The position numbers and the translations under genes were made by a program. 64,000 nucleotides of DNA. It comes from Chloroflexota bacterium. Its GTDB lineage: Bacteria; Chloroflexota; Anaerolineae; CG2-30-64-16. This document shows, in pieces, positions 33,110-42,219 of the stretch; position 1 is the stretch's first letter, and each line of letters opens with the position of its first letter. The notes under the pieces were generated by a model, which saw only the letters and a program-made list of their open reading frames with translations, did not search any database and had not been told where the DNA came from. Location of the stretch: the NCBI GenBank assembly GCA_026389845.1, contig JAPLHB010000047.1, positions 21,318 through 85,317 of the forward strand, given 5' to 3'.

Positions 33110-33742
33110 GTGGCTACTCTGGATTCGATCTACAACGCAGTTCTGGAAGGCAGCGCCCCGGCGGCGCAGGCGGGCGTGAAGGCGGCCCTGGCCGAAGACA
33201 TCGCGGCCGACACGATCTTGAAAGATGGCCTGATCGCGGCGATGGGCGAAGTGGGCCGGCTGTTCGAAGAGAACGAGTATTTCGTGCCCGAGATGCTGGT
33301 GTCGGCACGCGCCATGCAGTCGGGTCTGGCGTTGCTCAAGCCGCACCTGGCCGCGGGCGGATCGGTCTCGGCCGGCCGGGCGGCCATCGGCACCGTCAAG
33401 GGCGACTTGCACGACATCGGCAAGAACCTGGTGGGCATGATGCTGGAAGGAGCCGGCTTCGAGGTGATTGACCTGGGCACCGACGTGACGCCGGAGAAGT
33501 TCGTGAACGCCGTCAAGGAGCGCGGGGTGCAGCTCGTCGGACTTTCGGCCCTGCTGACCACCACCATGCCCTCGATGGGCGCGACGATGAAGGCGCTAAC
33601 GGAAGCCGGCATCCGTAACCGGGTGAAGGTGATGATCGGCGGCGCGCCCGTGACGGACGCTTTCGCCAGGCAGATCGGCGCCGACGGCTACGCGCCCGAT
33701 GCCAGCTCGGCCGTCCGGCTGGCGAAGGCGTTGGTGGCGTAA
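33110..33742 (+). CDS. Corrinoid (B12-binding) protein, MtaC/MtbC type
   Basis: A 210-residue cobalamin-carrying protein. The N-terminal helical cap (residues 1-85) has the B12-binding-2 pattern LIAAMGEVGRLFEENEYFVPEML. The Rossmann-like domain has the lower-ligand motif Asp99-x-His101-x-x-Gly104 (GDLHDIGKN), LSALLTTTM and MIGGAPV. It starts at GTG 33110 behind GGAGG. In corrinoid methyltransferase systems it would take a methyl group from a substrate enzyme and pass it to an MtaA-like enzyme; the flanking genes supply both candidates. It is the only corrinoid protein in the window. No activating protein (RamA type) is seen. Confidence 0.92.
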   Translation: MATLDSIYNAVLEGSAPAAQAGVKAALAEDIAADTILKDGLIAAMGEVGRLFEENEYFVPEMLVSARAMQSGLALLKPHLAAGGSVSAGRAAIGTVKGDLHDIGKNLVGMMLEGAGFEVIDLGTDVTPEKFVNAVKERGVQLVGLSALLTTTMPSMGATMKALTEAGIRNRVKVMIGGAPVTDAFARQIGADGYAPDASSAVRLAKALVA

Positions 33743-33789
33743 CGTCCGCCGCCCGCTGACCGTCCGTCGTCCGGCAAGGGAGTACACTG

Positions 33790-34770
33790 GTGCACGCCAA
33801 CTTATCGCCCAAAGAGAATCTGTTGCGGGTACTCCACCATAACGATCCGGCGTACGTTCCCGTACGCCGGATGAATGGCCTGATTCCCGGCATGGTCCGG
33901 CTGCACTTGAACGGGAACTTGATCTTCTACGATGGAGTGGACCGTTGGGGCGTTCGCTTTGCGGGTGGTGGGCCGCCTGGCTCCGAATGGGAGCCCCGTG
34001 TCCAGGCCTATGCTGTAGGACATCCCCTCTCCGCTCTCTCCAATCTCGATCGCTACCCCTTCCCGAACCCAGACGAGCCAGGGCTCTGCGCGGGCATCTT
34101 CGACGGGGTTGACCGCGCCAGCAACCTCGTGTTCGTGGAAATGGGCGTGTTGCCATTCACGCGTGCGCATTTTCTGATGGGCATGGAAGCCCTGCTCATG
34201 GCAATGGCTGATCAGCCTGAGGCGGTCGGCCGCCTTCTCCACATCATTGCAGATTATCAGATCGCGGTCATACACCGGGTAGCGGCGCAGGGAATTGACG
34301 GCATTCGCGGCGAAGATGACTACGGCTCTCAGAATTCCCTCATGATTTCGCCGTCCATGTGGCGCAGGCTGGTCAAACCCGAGTTGGCCCGAATTATCGG
34401 CGCCGCCAAAGGGGCTGGCCTGCTGTTCTGCATGCATAGCTGCGGCCATATCATGCCGATAGTGCCTGACCTGATCGCGTTGGGGGTGGATATCCTGGAT
34501 CCCATCCAGCAGCAGGCCAACGATCAGGCTGAACTGAAGCGCCTGTATGGCGACAAGCTCTGCTTCAAAGACGGGTTGAGCACCCAGGGCGCTCTCACCC
34601 AGGGCACGCCGGCCGATGTTGCTGCAGATGTGCGTGAACGGATTCGCCTGCTGGCTCCTGGCGGCGGCTACATTCTTGGCCCGGACAACGCCATTGCCAT
34701 CCCAGAGGCCAACTATCGCGCCTATCTGGATGCCGGAGAACGTTACGGTCGCTATCCGCTGCGATTCTGA
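33790..34770 (+). CDS. URO-D/MtaA superfamily methyltransferase-like protein (HxC...C type)
   Basis: A 326-residue TIM-barrel protein with the zinc site expected of MtaA/MtbA-type methyltransferases: His216 and Cys218 in CMHSCGH, and Cys258 in DKLCFKDG. PGGGYILGPDNAIAIP closes the barrel. It starts at GTG 33790 with AAGGGAG upstream. It lies directly behind the corrinoid protein and is the best candidate for the second methyltransferase, from corrinoid to an acceptor. The acceptor (coenzyme M, folate or other) cannot be read from the sequence. Confidence 0.83.
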   Translation: MHANLSPKENLLRVLHHNDPAYVPVRRMNGLIPGMVRLHLNGNLIFYDGVDRWGVRFAGGGPPGSEWEPRVQAYAVGHPLSALSNLDRYPFPNPDEPGLCAGIFDGVDRASNLVFVEMGVLPFTRAHFLMGMEALLMAMADQPEAVGRLLHIIADYQIAVIHRVAAQGIDGIRGEDDYGSQNSLMISPSMWRRLVKPELARIIGAAKGAGLLFCMHSCGHIMPIVPDLIALGVDILDPIQQQANDQAELKRLYGDKLCFKDGLSTQGALTQGTPADVAADVRERIRLLAPGGGYILGPDNAIAIPEANYRAYLDAGERYGRYPLRF

Positions 34771-34783
34771 GGAGAACAAAGCC

Positions 34784-36187
34784 ATGAATTCAACGACCAT
34801 CCGACCCCACCTCAGGTCACTGGCGGCGCTGCTGCTGGCCCTACTCACCTTGACAGGGTGCACCCTGTTGCCAGCGGGTCGCGCCGGTGGCGCCGGTAGC
34901 GCCCGCAGCGTCCGATTGGAAGAGGCGACGCCGACGCCTATCCCCACACCGGTCACGGTTGCCAAACCCACGTATACCGTCGTGCGCGGCGAGGTGGTCA
35001 AGACCCTGCTGCTAGGTGGACGCGTCTCTCCGGTCACGCAGACGGACCTCTTCTTCAAGGTGGGTGGCCGGGTTCGCACAGTCTATGTCAAGTCGGGTGA
35101 CAACGTGAAGGCCGGCGCCCTGCTGGCCGACCTGGAGATGGCCAACGCGGAGCGCGACCTGGTTTCAGTCCGGCTGGATCTGGATCGGGCCCAGGCACGG
35201 CTCAAGACAGCTCAGAGTGATGTTCAGGCGAACCTCAAGCGTGCGCAGGCCAACCTGGATATTGCCAAAGAAAACCTGGCGATCATCGAGGGCCAGGATC
35301 CTACCCCGCGCAAGGTCAAGGCCGAGGTCGCGCTGCAACGGGCCGACCTGGCCCGCAAACAGGCGCAAGACGCCTATGACGCGATCGCCTGGCGCAATGA
35401 TCGCGGCGCCAGCCCTCAAGCGATGGCCCTCCAACAGGCAACTCTGAACTATCAGGATGCCCAGGCCGCTTACGACCTGGCCATGCAGGACATCGTGACG
35501 CACGGTCACCAGATAACCATCGCCGAGCGGCAGGTGGACCTGGCACAACTTACCCTGGATAGTCTCAGCGGCGGCGTGGATCCGTTGTTGGTCAATGACG
35601 TGAGCAAGGCTCAGCTCGCCGTCACCAAGCTCGAGGCGGCCGTCTCTGATGCCCAGATCGTCGCACCTTTCAACGGACAGGTGCAGGTGGCCTTTATCCT
35701 GAGCGAAGGCACGGCCATAGATGCCTTCAGACCCGTCGCGACGGTGTCCGATCTCAGTGTATTGGAGGTGCGCGTCGATACCCTCAGCGTCGGGTCGGAC
35801 GATCTGAGCGTAGATATGCCGGCGACCGTGTCGTTTGTCGGCCGGCCGGGCGTGGAGATGAAGGGGCGCATCCGCCAATTGCCTGCTTCGGGGGTGTTGG
35901 CCACCATCGCTCAGGACAAGTCGCTGCACATCGCGCTGGAGGACCCCGGCATCTCCATCGGCTATGCGTCGGGCGATCTCACGCGGATAGCCATTGTCTT
36001 GGAACGGAAGCAAGACGTGCTCTGGTTGCCCCCCATGGCCCTTCGCACGTTCGAAGGACGCAGGTTCGTCGTCGTCCAGGAGAGCGGCGGCCAGCGACGA
36101 GTGGATGTCAAGGTCGGGCTTGAGGGGGATGATCGCATCGAGATCGCCAGCGGTCTGACCGAAGGCCAGATCGTGGTCGGGCAGTAG
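34784..36187 (+). CDS. HlyD/MacA-type adaptor lipoprotein of an ABC export system
   Basis: A 467-residue protein with a type II signal peptide (lipobox LTGC, Cys26) and a Pro/Thr linker. The first barrel-sandwich half begins at GGRVSPVTQTDLFFKVGGRV, a long helical hairpin spans roughly residues 120-270 (RAQARLKTAQSDVQANLKRA), then the second half and a membrane-proximal domain with LPPMALRTFEGRRFVVVQ. I start at ATG 34784 behind GAGGAGA. Together with the FtsX-like permease and two ATPases it forms a MacAB-like exporter, possibly for peptides, lipids or antibiotics. Confidence 0.9.
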   Translation: MNSTTIRPHLRSLAALLLALLTLTGCTLLPAGRAGGAGSARSVRLEEATPTPIPTPVTVAKPTYTVVRGEVVKTLLLGGRVSPVTQTDLFFKVGGRVRTVYVKSGDNVKAGALLADLEMANAERDLVSVRLDLDRAQARLKTAQSDVQANLKRAQANLDIAKENLAIIEGQDPTPRKVKAEVALQRADLARKQAQDAYDAIAWRNDRGASPQAMALQQATLNYQDAQAAYDLAMQDIVTHGHQITIAERQVDLAQLTLDSLSGGVDPLLVNDVSKAQLAVTKLEAAVSDAQIVAPFNGQVQVAFILSEGTAIDAFRPVATVSDLSVLEVRVDTLSVGSDDLSVDMPATVSFVGRPGVEMKGRIRQLPASGVLATIAQDKSLHIALEDPGISIGYASGDLTRIAIVLERKQDVLWLPPMALRTFEGRRFVVVQESGGQRRVDVKVGLEGDDRIEIASGLTEGQIVVGQ

Positions 36188-36201
36188 GGGCTGCGCTGCA
36201 C

Positions 36202-39102
36202 ATGAGCATCCTATTTCGCATCGGAGCGATTTTTGTCGTAGCCGTGAAGCGGCTTTTCGCGCAGCGCCGGCTGGCCTTTCTCACCGCCGTTGGCCTGACG
36301 GTTGCCGTGGCGATCACCCTCAGCGTGCCGTTGTATGCCGACGCCGTATACGGCCGCACCCTCAGCGGGACGCTGTCGGAAGGCGCGCAAGCAAGCAATG
36401 CCCGCCCACCGTTCGCCTTCATGTACCGCCAAATCGCCAGCTCTGGCAAGCCGGCCAGGTGGGAAAACGTCCTGGCGGCCAACTCCTACCTGACGGGGCA
36501 GGCGATCGCCGACCTGGGATTGCCCGCGAAACAGGTCGTACGCTTCCTCAAAACGGATTTCCTCGAGCTTTTTCCCAGCGACATCAGCAGCGGATACCTG
36601 ACGATTCGCAACCAGTTGGGCTATGCCGGCATCGGCACGGTGACTGATTTCGCCGACCATGTCACGATCAAGGAGGGCCATTTTCCGGCCGCCGCCACCG
36701 GACGCCTCAGTGACCCGATCGAGGTCCTGGTCAGTGATGAACTGGCGACCAAGATCGGGTTCCAGGTCGGTGAGACCTATCTCATGTTCAATAACCGGAT
36801 GGGCCCGAACGGGACGCCCGTGCAGTTTCCCGTGCGCGTGGCCGGTGTGTGGAGCGCCAAAGACGAACAGGAAGACTACTGGTTCTACAAGCCCTGGGCG
36901 TTATCCGAAGTGCTCCTCGTGCCCGAAGAGACCTTTACCAGCCAGATCGTGCCCGCGCTGAAAGACCCGATCTACGTGGCCCTCTGGTATCTGGTATTGG
37001 ACGGCTCCGACCTCCGACCCCGCGATGCAGCCCCGTTGTTGAGCCGCATGGACGCGGTCACCCAGGGTGCAACGCAGTTGCTGCCCGGCATCAGGCTCGA
37101 ATACTCACCCGCTAAGGCGTTGGTGAATTACGAGACGGCCGCGAGCCTGCTGACGATCTTGCTCTTCGCGTTCAGCATCCCGATCATCGGGATGATCCTG
37201 GCTTTCATCACCCTGGTGGTGGGGTTGACCGTCGGCCAGCAACGCAACGAGATCGCCGTCCTTCGCAGCCGAGGCGGCACGATGTTTCAGGTGGTGGGCA
37301 TCGCGGCCCTGGAGGCGCTCGCGCTCAATGCCGTGGCATTGGCGCTCGGCTGGCCGCTCAGCGAGGTTTTCGCCCAGACAATCGGCCGGACGCGCAGCTT
37401 CTTGGACCTGGGTCCGGCGACCGACCTGCTGCACGTACGCATGTCGCTGGATACGCTGCGCTTTGGGCTGGCCATGGCCGCGGTGGCGCTCGTCACCCAA
37501 TTGATACCTACGTTGGGTGCGGCACGCCACACCATCATCACCTACAAGCAGGAACGGGCGCGCACGCTGCGTCCTCCCTGGTGGCAGCGGGCGTGGCTGG
37601 ACCTGTTGCTGCTGATCCCCACCGGTTATGGGATCTACATGCTGCGCAAACAGGGCAGCATCATCGGGCTACCGATCATCGGGGACACACTGCCGAATGA
37701 CCCCTTCCAGAACCCGCTGCTCTTTCTCATTCCTTCCCTGGGCGTCTTTGCGCTGACTTTGGTGATCCTGCGTCTGCTGCCCCTGGTGATGCGGGCCGTC
37801 ACGTGGGTGGTGTCCCACACGCGCAGCGTGGGGCTGCTCTTGGCCACTCGTCACCTGGCGCGCTCCCCGGGCTACTACGCTGCACCCCTGCTCTTGTTGG
37901 TTCTGACGTTGAGCCTGTCGGCGTTCACAGCCTCGCTGGCAACGACTCTTGACGATCATCTGTGGGACCAGAGCTACTACAAGGTCGGCGCGGACATGCG
38001 CCTGGATGAGCTGGGACAGGGAGTTCCGGCGGATGCCTACACTGGCACGTCGGCCGGAGCGCCTGCGACCAGTGGGACGCCAAAGGAAGGCCCGCTTTGG
38101 CTCTTCCTGCCCATTTCCGAGCACCTGAAGGTGCCGGGCATCCAGGCGGCCGCACGAGTAGGGCGCTTCTCTGTCGCCGCCCTGCTGCCCAAAGGCGGCG
38201 CCGTGGGGACGTTCTATGGCGTGGATCGGGTGGACTTCGCCCGCGTCGCTTTCTGGCGACGCGATTTCGCGCCAAGCTCACTCGGCGCCCTGATGAATGC
38301 TTTGGCAAGTGCGCCGGACGGCGTCCTGGTCTCCCGCGCAACGATGGCGGAGCATGCACTGCGGGTGGGCGATACCCTGCGGATAGAGACGAGCGCCTAC
38401 CGCACCAACGTAGAGGTGCCGTTCAAGATCGTCGGCGAGCTTGACCTCTTTCCCACCTGGTATCCAGAGGATGGCCCGCTCCTCGTGGGCAATCTGGACT
38501 ACTTCTTCGAGCAGGTGGGCGGCGAGGTGCCATACAGCGTGTGGGTAACAACCGGCTCCAACCAGGACTACGAAGGGATAGCAAAAGGTGTGCAGGAGCT
38601 TGGGTTGAACGTCATCAAATGGGAAGCGCCTTTGCGCAGCATCGCGGCGGAGCAACGCCGTCCCGAGCGCCAGGGCTTGTTTGGCTTGCTCTCGGTGGGC
38701 TTTCTCACCGCGGCCCTGCTCACAGTCCTGGGCTTCCTGCTCTATGCTCTGTTCTCCTTCCGCCGCCGCACCATCGAGCTCGGCATCTTGCGCGCCGTCG
38801 GCCTCTCGGCAGGACAGATGACCGCTTTCCTGGCCTGGGAGTTGATCTTCCTGATCCTCACCGGGCTGGCCGCAGGGACGGGTCTGGGCGCGTGGATCAG
38901 CAACCTGTTTATTCCCTATCTGCAAGTCGGAACGGGGGCCGCGGCGCGCATCCCGCCGTTCCTGGTCGAGATCGCCTGGCCTGCCATCTTTCGCATCTAC
39001 GCGGTGTTTGGACTGCTGTTTGTGGTCGCCCTGGTTGTGCTGGCGGTCCTGCTCCTGCGCATGAAGATCTACCAGGCCATCAAGCTAGGCGAGACGGTGT
39101 GA
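36202..39102 (+). CDS. FtsX-family ABC transporter permease (large, two-domain)
   Basis: A 966-residue membrane protein. There is an N-terminal membrane helix (LAFLTAVGLTVAVAITLSV), a large extracytoplasmic domain (about residues 40-310), a first FtsX bundle with three to four helices (FAFSIPIIGMILAFITLVVGLTV), a second extracytoplasmic domain (about 585-815) and a second FtsX bundle (GFLTAALLTVLGFLLYALFSF) with the typical ELGILRAVGLSAGQM loop. It is the membrane subunit of the 34784-40837 exporter. Confidence 0.9.
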   Translation: MSILFRIGAIFVVAVKRLFAQRRLAFLTAVGLTVAVAITLSVPLYADAVYGRTLSGTLSEGAQASNARPPFAFMYRQIASSGKPARWENVLAANSYLTGQAIADLGLPAKQVVRFLKTDFLELFPSDISSGYLTIRNQLGYAGIGTVTDFADHVTIKEGHFPAAATGRLSDPIEVLVSDELATKIGFQVGETYLMFNNRMGPNGTPVQFPVRVAGVWSAKDEQEDYWFYKPWALSEVLLVPEETFTSQIVPALKDPIYVALWYLVLDGSDLRPRDAAPLLSRMDAVTQGATQLLPGIRLEYSPAKALVNYETAASLLTILLFAFSIPIIGMILAFITLVVGLTVGQQRNEIAVLRSRGGTMFQVVGIAALEALALNAVALALGWPLSEVFAQTIGRTRSFLDLGPATDLLHVRMSLDTLRFGLAMAAVALVTQLIPTLGAARHTIITYKQERARTLRPPWWQRAWLDLLLLIPTGYGIYMLRKQGSIIGLPIIGDTLPNDPFQNPLLFLIPSLGVFALTLVILRLLPLVMRAVTWVVSHTRSVGLLLATRHLARSPGYYAAPLLLLVLTLSLSAFTASLATTLDDHLWDQSYYKVGADMRLDELGQGVPADAYTGTSAGAPATSGTPKEGPLWLFLPISEHLKVPGIQAAARVGRFSVAALLPKGGAVGTFYGVDRVDFARVAFWRRDFAPSSLGALMNALASAPDGVLVSRATMAEHALRVGDTLRIETSAYRTNVEVPFKIVGELDLFPTWYPEDGPLLVGNLDYFFEQVGGEVPYSVWVTTGSNQDYEGIAKGVQELGLNVIKWEAPLRSIAAEQRRPERQGLFGLLSVGFLTAALLTVLGFLLYALFSFRRRTIELGILRAVGLSAGQMTAFLAWELIFLILTGLAAGTGLGAWISNLFIPYLQVGTGAAARIPPFLVEIAWPAIFRIYAVFGLLFVVALVVLAVLLLRMKIYQAIKLGETV

Positions 39103-39104
39103 GC

Positions 39105-40133
39105 ATGGACGAACCCCTGATCATCTGCGATAATCTGGTCAAGATCTACAAGGTCGCCACCCTGGAGGTTGTCGCGCTCCAGGGTCTGGACCTGGTGGTC
39201 AAACGCGGCGAGTTGCTGGGCGTCGTGGGCGCCAGCGGCAGCGGCAAATCCACCCTGATGAACATCCTCGGTGGGCTGGATCGCCCTTCGGCGGGACGGG
39301 TTTGGGTAGATGGCTATGACCTGCTCAAGCTGTCCGACTTCGCGCTGGATCGCTATCGCCGGGCCAAAGTGGGTTTCGTCTGGCAGCAGGGCGCGCGCAA
39401 CCTGGTGCCTTACCTGAACGCTTTGGAAAACGTCATGCTGCCGATGACCCTGGCCGGCCAAAGCGGGCGCCAGCCGCGCCGGCGCGCCCAGGAGCTTCTG
39501 AGCACCGTGGGGCTGGCCGAACGACAGCGCCACTACCTGCAGCAAATGTCGGGCGGCGAACAGCAGCGGGTGGCGATCGCCGTGGCCCTGGCTAACAACC
39601 CCTCCCTGCTCCTGGCCGATGAGCCGACCGGCGAAGTGGACTCGGTCACGGCCCTGGCGATCTATGAGACCTTCCAGGAGTTGACCCAGCACTACGGGTT
39701 GACCACCATCATCGTCAGCCACGACCCAGACATCGCCTACCACGTCCATCGCGTCGTTGCCATCCGCGATGGACGGACCTCGAGCGAGACAGTGCGCCAA
39801 CCGGCAGCCGTGAGCACCCCGGCCGATGGCGAGGCGCCATCCGTTGCCGGTGTTGCGGCAGAAGCGCCGCGCTTCGAAGAGTTGGTGGTCGTGGATTCGG
39901 CAGGGCGTCTGCAGGTGCCCAAAGAGTACCTGCAGCGACTCGCCATCAAGGGCCGGGTGCGCCTGGAGTTGCGCGAGGGTGAGATCGCCATCCAACCGGT
40001 GCAAAGCGCCACCGAAGCGCACGAAGCCGAAAAGCTGGCTGCCGAGTTGGCGACAACGCCACAGGCGCGCGGCCGTAGGGACGTCGCCGAACTGTTCCGG
40101 CGGTGGCGGCCGTCTGGCCGGAGGCGATCATGA
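39105..40133 (+). CDS. ABC exporter ATPase with C-terminal AbrB-like domain
   Basis: A 342-residue protein. Residues 1-225 are a MacB/LolD-type ATPase: Walker A GASGSGKS, signature MSGGEQQR, Walker [14 protein letters not shown]-loop IVSHDP. An Ala/Pro linker then leads to a small domain at about residues 258-300 ([17 protein letters not shown] then [11 protein letters not shown]), which has the pattern of SpoVT/AbrB swapped-hairpin domains. Such a fusion suggests dimerisation or regulation of the ATPase. It starts at ATG 39105, 2 bases after the permease stop, and overlaps the next gene (ATGA). Confidence 0.9.
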   Translation: MDEPLIICDNLVKIYKVATLEVVALQGLDLVVKRGELLGVVGASGSGKSTLMNILGGLDRPSAGRVWVDGYDLLKLSDFALDRYRRAKVGFVWQQGARNLVPYLNALENVMLPMTLAGQSGRQPRRRAQELLSTVGLAERQRHYLQQMSGGEQQRVAIAVALANNPSLLLADEPTGEVDSVTALAIYETFQELTQHYGLTTIIVSHDPDIAYHVHRVVAIRDGRTSSETVRQPAAVSTPADGEAPSVAGVAAEAPRFEELVVVDSAGRLQVPKEYLQRLAIKGRVRLELREGEIAIQPVQSATEAHEAEKLAAELATTPQARGRRDVAELFRRWRPSGRRRS

Positions 40134-40837
40134 AACGACAGGCGACTGATCCGCGAATTGCGCCGGATGGGCTGGCGCTCGAGGCTTTGGACCTCCGGCG
40201 CATCTACAAGGTCGGGGCAAGCGAGGTAGCGGCGCTGCGCGGGGTTCAGCTACGGATCGAATCCGGGCGTTTCGTGGCCCTCAAAGGACGGTCGGGCAGC
40301 GGCAAGACCACGCTGCTCAACTGCATCGGGGGGCTGGATCGCCCGACCTCGGGCGTTGTGCGCGTCTTTGGCGCCGAGATCGCCCGGCTGAACGATCGGC
40401 AACTGACGCGCTGGCGGCGGGAACGGGTCGGCTTCATCTTCCAGTCCTTCGGCCTGCTGCCCACCATCTCGGCCTATGAGAACGTGGAACTCGCGCTGCG
40501 GATCGCGGGCGTGGGCGGCCGCGAGCGCCATCGCCGCGCGCTCGCTTGCCTGGACCTGGTGGGACTGACCAAGTGGATCCACCACCGGCCCTACGAGATG
40601 TCGGGCGGCCAACAGCAGCGGGTGGGGATCGCGCGCGCGCTGGCCAACCGTCCCCAACTCATCCTGGCGGACGAGCCGACCGGCGAATTGGACAGCGGCA
40701 CAGCCCGTGAGATTCTGGCTCTTTTCCAACACATCGTACGCGAGGAACACGTGACCATGCTCCTCGCCTCCCACGATCCTCTGGTGGATGGGTATGTGGA
40801 CGAGGTACTGCAGATGAAGGATGGTCAGCTTGTGTGA
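40130..40837 (+). CDS. ABC exporter ATPase (MacB/LolD type)
   Basis: A 235-residue ATPase with Walker A GRSGSGKT, signature MSGGQQQR, Walker [13 protein letters not shown] and H-loop LASHDP. It starts at ATG 40130 inside the stop of the preceding gene. It lacks the C-terminal AbrB-like domain, so the exporter may use an ATPase heterodimer. It is the last gene of the 34784-40837 export operon. Confidence 0.92.
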   Translation: MKRQATDPRIAPDGLALEALDLRRIYKVGASEVAALRGVQLRIESGRFVALKGRSGSGKTTLLNCIGGLDRPTSGVVRVFGAEIARLNDRQLTRWRRERVGFIFQSFGLLPTISAYENVELALRIAGVGGRERHRRALACLDLVGLTKWIHHRPYEMSGGQQQRVGIARALANRPQLILADEPTGELDSGTAREILALFQHIVREEHVTMLLASHDPLVDGYVDEVLQMKDGQLV

Positions 40838-40909
40838 CCGGGCGAGGACCAAGTGACTCGGCCCGGATAGATTTTCTCGCAATAACGCAAAACTTACTAT
40901 CCGTTGCCT

Positions 40910-41066
40910 GTCATTCTGAGCGGGTGTGTCCCTGAACTCTCGTAACGGCGTGACACCAGAGAAGAATCTCTCGCCCGAAACGAGGCCCTTCGCTGGATTC
41001 CGCCGTAACGCACTTCACGGGGCCAACCCGCTCAGAGCTTGCCCTGAGTGCAACGAAGGGGTGACA
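40910..41066. repeat. Palindromic intergenic repeat (TCATTCTGAGCGGG family)
   Basis: It starts GTCATTCTGAGCGGG, contains GAGAAGAATCTCTCGC and CCCTTCGCTGGATTC, and ends AACCCGCTCAGAGC with a further GGGGTGACA. It fills the gap between 40837 and 41113. Confidence 0.72.
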
Positions 41067-41112
41067 AAAGCGAGTTTTGCGGTACTGCATTTTTTCGCTG
41101 ATAAGGAGAAAA

Positions 41113-42183
41113 ATGGCAAACATGACAAGTGGCCGGATCTGGCCTGAGAAGCTACATGCGTTCTGCGTGACAGCGATGGTCAAGGCCGGCATGCGCGAAG
41201 CCGATGCCCGCATCACCGCCGACGTGTTGGTGACCACTGACACGTGGGGCACCTTTACCCACGGCACGAAGCACCTGCGCGCCTATCTGCGCAAGGTGGC
41301 CGCCGGCGGTATAGACCCGCAGGCCGTGCCACAGGTGATCGCCGAAGGCCCGGCGTGGGCCACCGTGGATGGGGTCAAGGCCATGGCGATGGTGCCGTCG
41401 GTCATGGCGATGAACCTGGCGATTCGCAAGGCAAAGGCGTGTGGGATCGGTTACGCCGGCGTGCGGCACAGCACCCACTTCGGCGCGGCGGGCTACTACG
41501 CCAGCATGGCCGTCGAGCACGACATGATCGGCCTGGCGATGAGCAACGTGGACACCAACATGACCGCGCCGGGCGCGCGCGGATCGGTGATCGGCAACAA
41601 CCCGTTCGCCTACGCCGCGCCGGCCGGCGCGGCATACCCGGTCATGCTGGACGTGGCGCTGAGCGCGGTCGCAGCCGGCAAGATCTACGCGGCCCAAGCG
41701 TTGGGCAAGGCCATCCCGGGCAACTGGCTGGTGGACGACGAGGGGCTGCCGACCACCGACATCAGCAACTACCCGCGGGTCGGCTCGCTGCTGCCGATGG
41801 CGGGACACAAGGGCTACGGCCTGGCCGTCATGGTCGAAGTACTGGCCGCGGTCCTGACGGGTGCGGCCGTGACGGGGCACGTGCGGCCGTGGGCAGGCCC
41901 CACGATCGGCGAGATGACCGACGAAGGGCACGCCTTCATCGCCATTGACGTGGCTCAGATGATGCCGGTTGCCGAGTTCAAGGCGCGCATGGACAGCATG
42001 ATCCGCGAAATCCACGCCGCGCCGAAGGCCAAAGGCGTAGATCGCATCTACCTGCCGGGCGAGATGGAATGGGAGCGCCGCGCCGACGCGCTGGCAAACG
42101 GCATTGCCTTGCCGGCCGATGTGCTGGCGAGCTTGCAGGGATTGGCGGAGGACGCAGGGCTGGATCCACAAGCCTTGTTCTAG
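41113..42183 (+). CDS. Malate/L-lactate dehydrogenase (LDH2/MDH2) family oxidoreductase
   Basis: A 356-residue NAD(P)-dependent dehydrogenase of the LDH2 family, whose members oxidise malate, lactate, ureidoglycolate, sulfolactate or 2,3-diketogulonate-type acids. It has GVRHSTHFGAAGYY (about residues 114-127), with the family's conserved histidine, plus GNNPFAYAAPAG and GHKGYGLAVMVEVL. I start at ATG 41113 behind AAGGAG. Two codons later is a second ATG. It is likely to act on a hydroxy- or keto-sugar acid in this island. Confidence 0.9.
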   Translation: MANMTSGRIWPEKLHAFCVTAMVKAGMREADARITADVLVTTDTWGTFTHGTKHLRAYLRKVAAGGIDPQAVPQVIAEGPAWATVDGVKAMAMVPSVMAMNLAIRKAKACGIGYAGVRHSTHFGAAGYYASMAVEHDMIGLAMSNVDTNMTAPGARGSVIGNNPFAYAAPAGAAYPVMLDVALSAVAAGKIYAAQALGKAIPGNWLVDDEGLPTTDISNYPRVGSLLPMAGHKGYGLAVMVEVLAAVLTGAAVTGHVRPWAGPTIGEMTDEGHAFIAIDVAQMMPVAEFKARMDSMIREIHAAPKAKGVDRIYLPGEMEWERRADALANGIALPADVLASLQGLAEDAGLDPQALF

Positions 42184-42219
42184 CCGCAATGCGGTACAGA
42201 TAAGCCTGGAGGGGTACTC

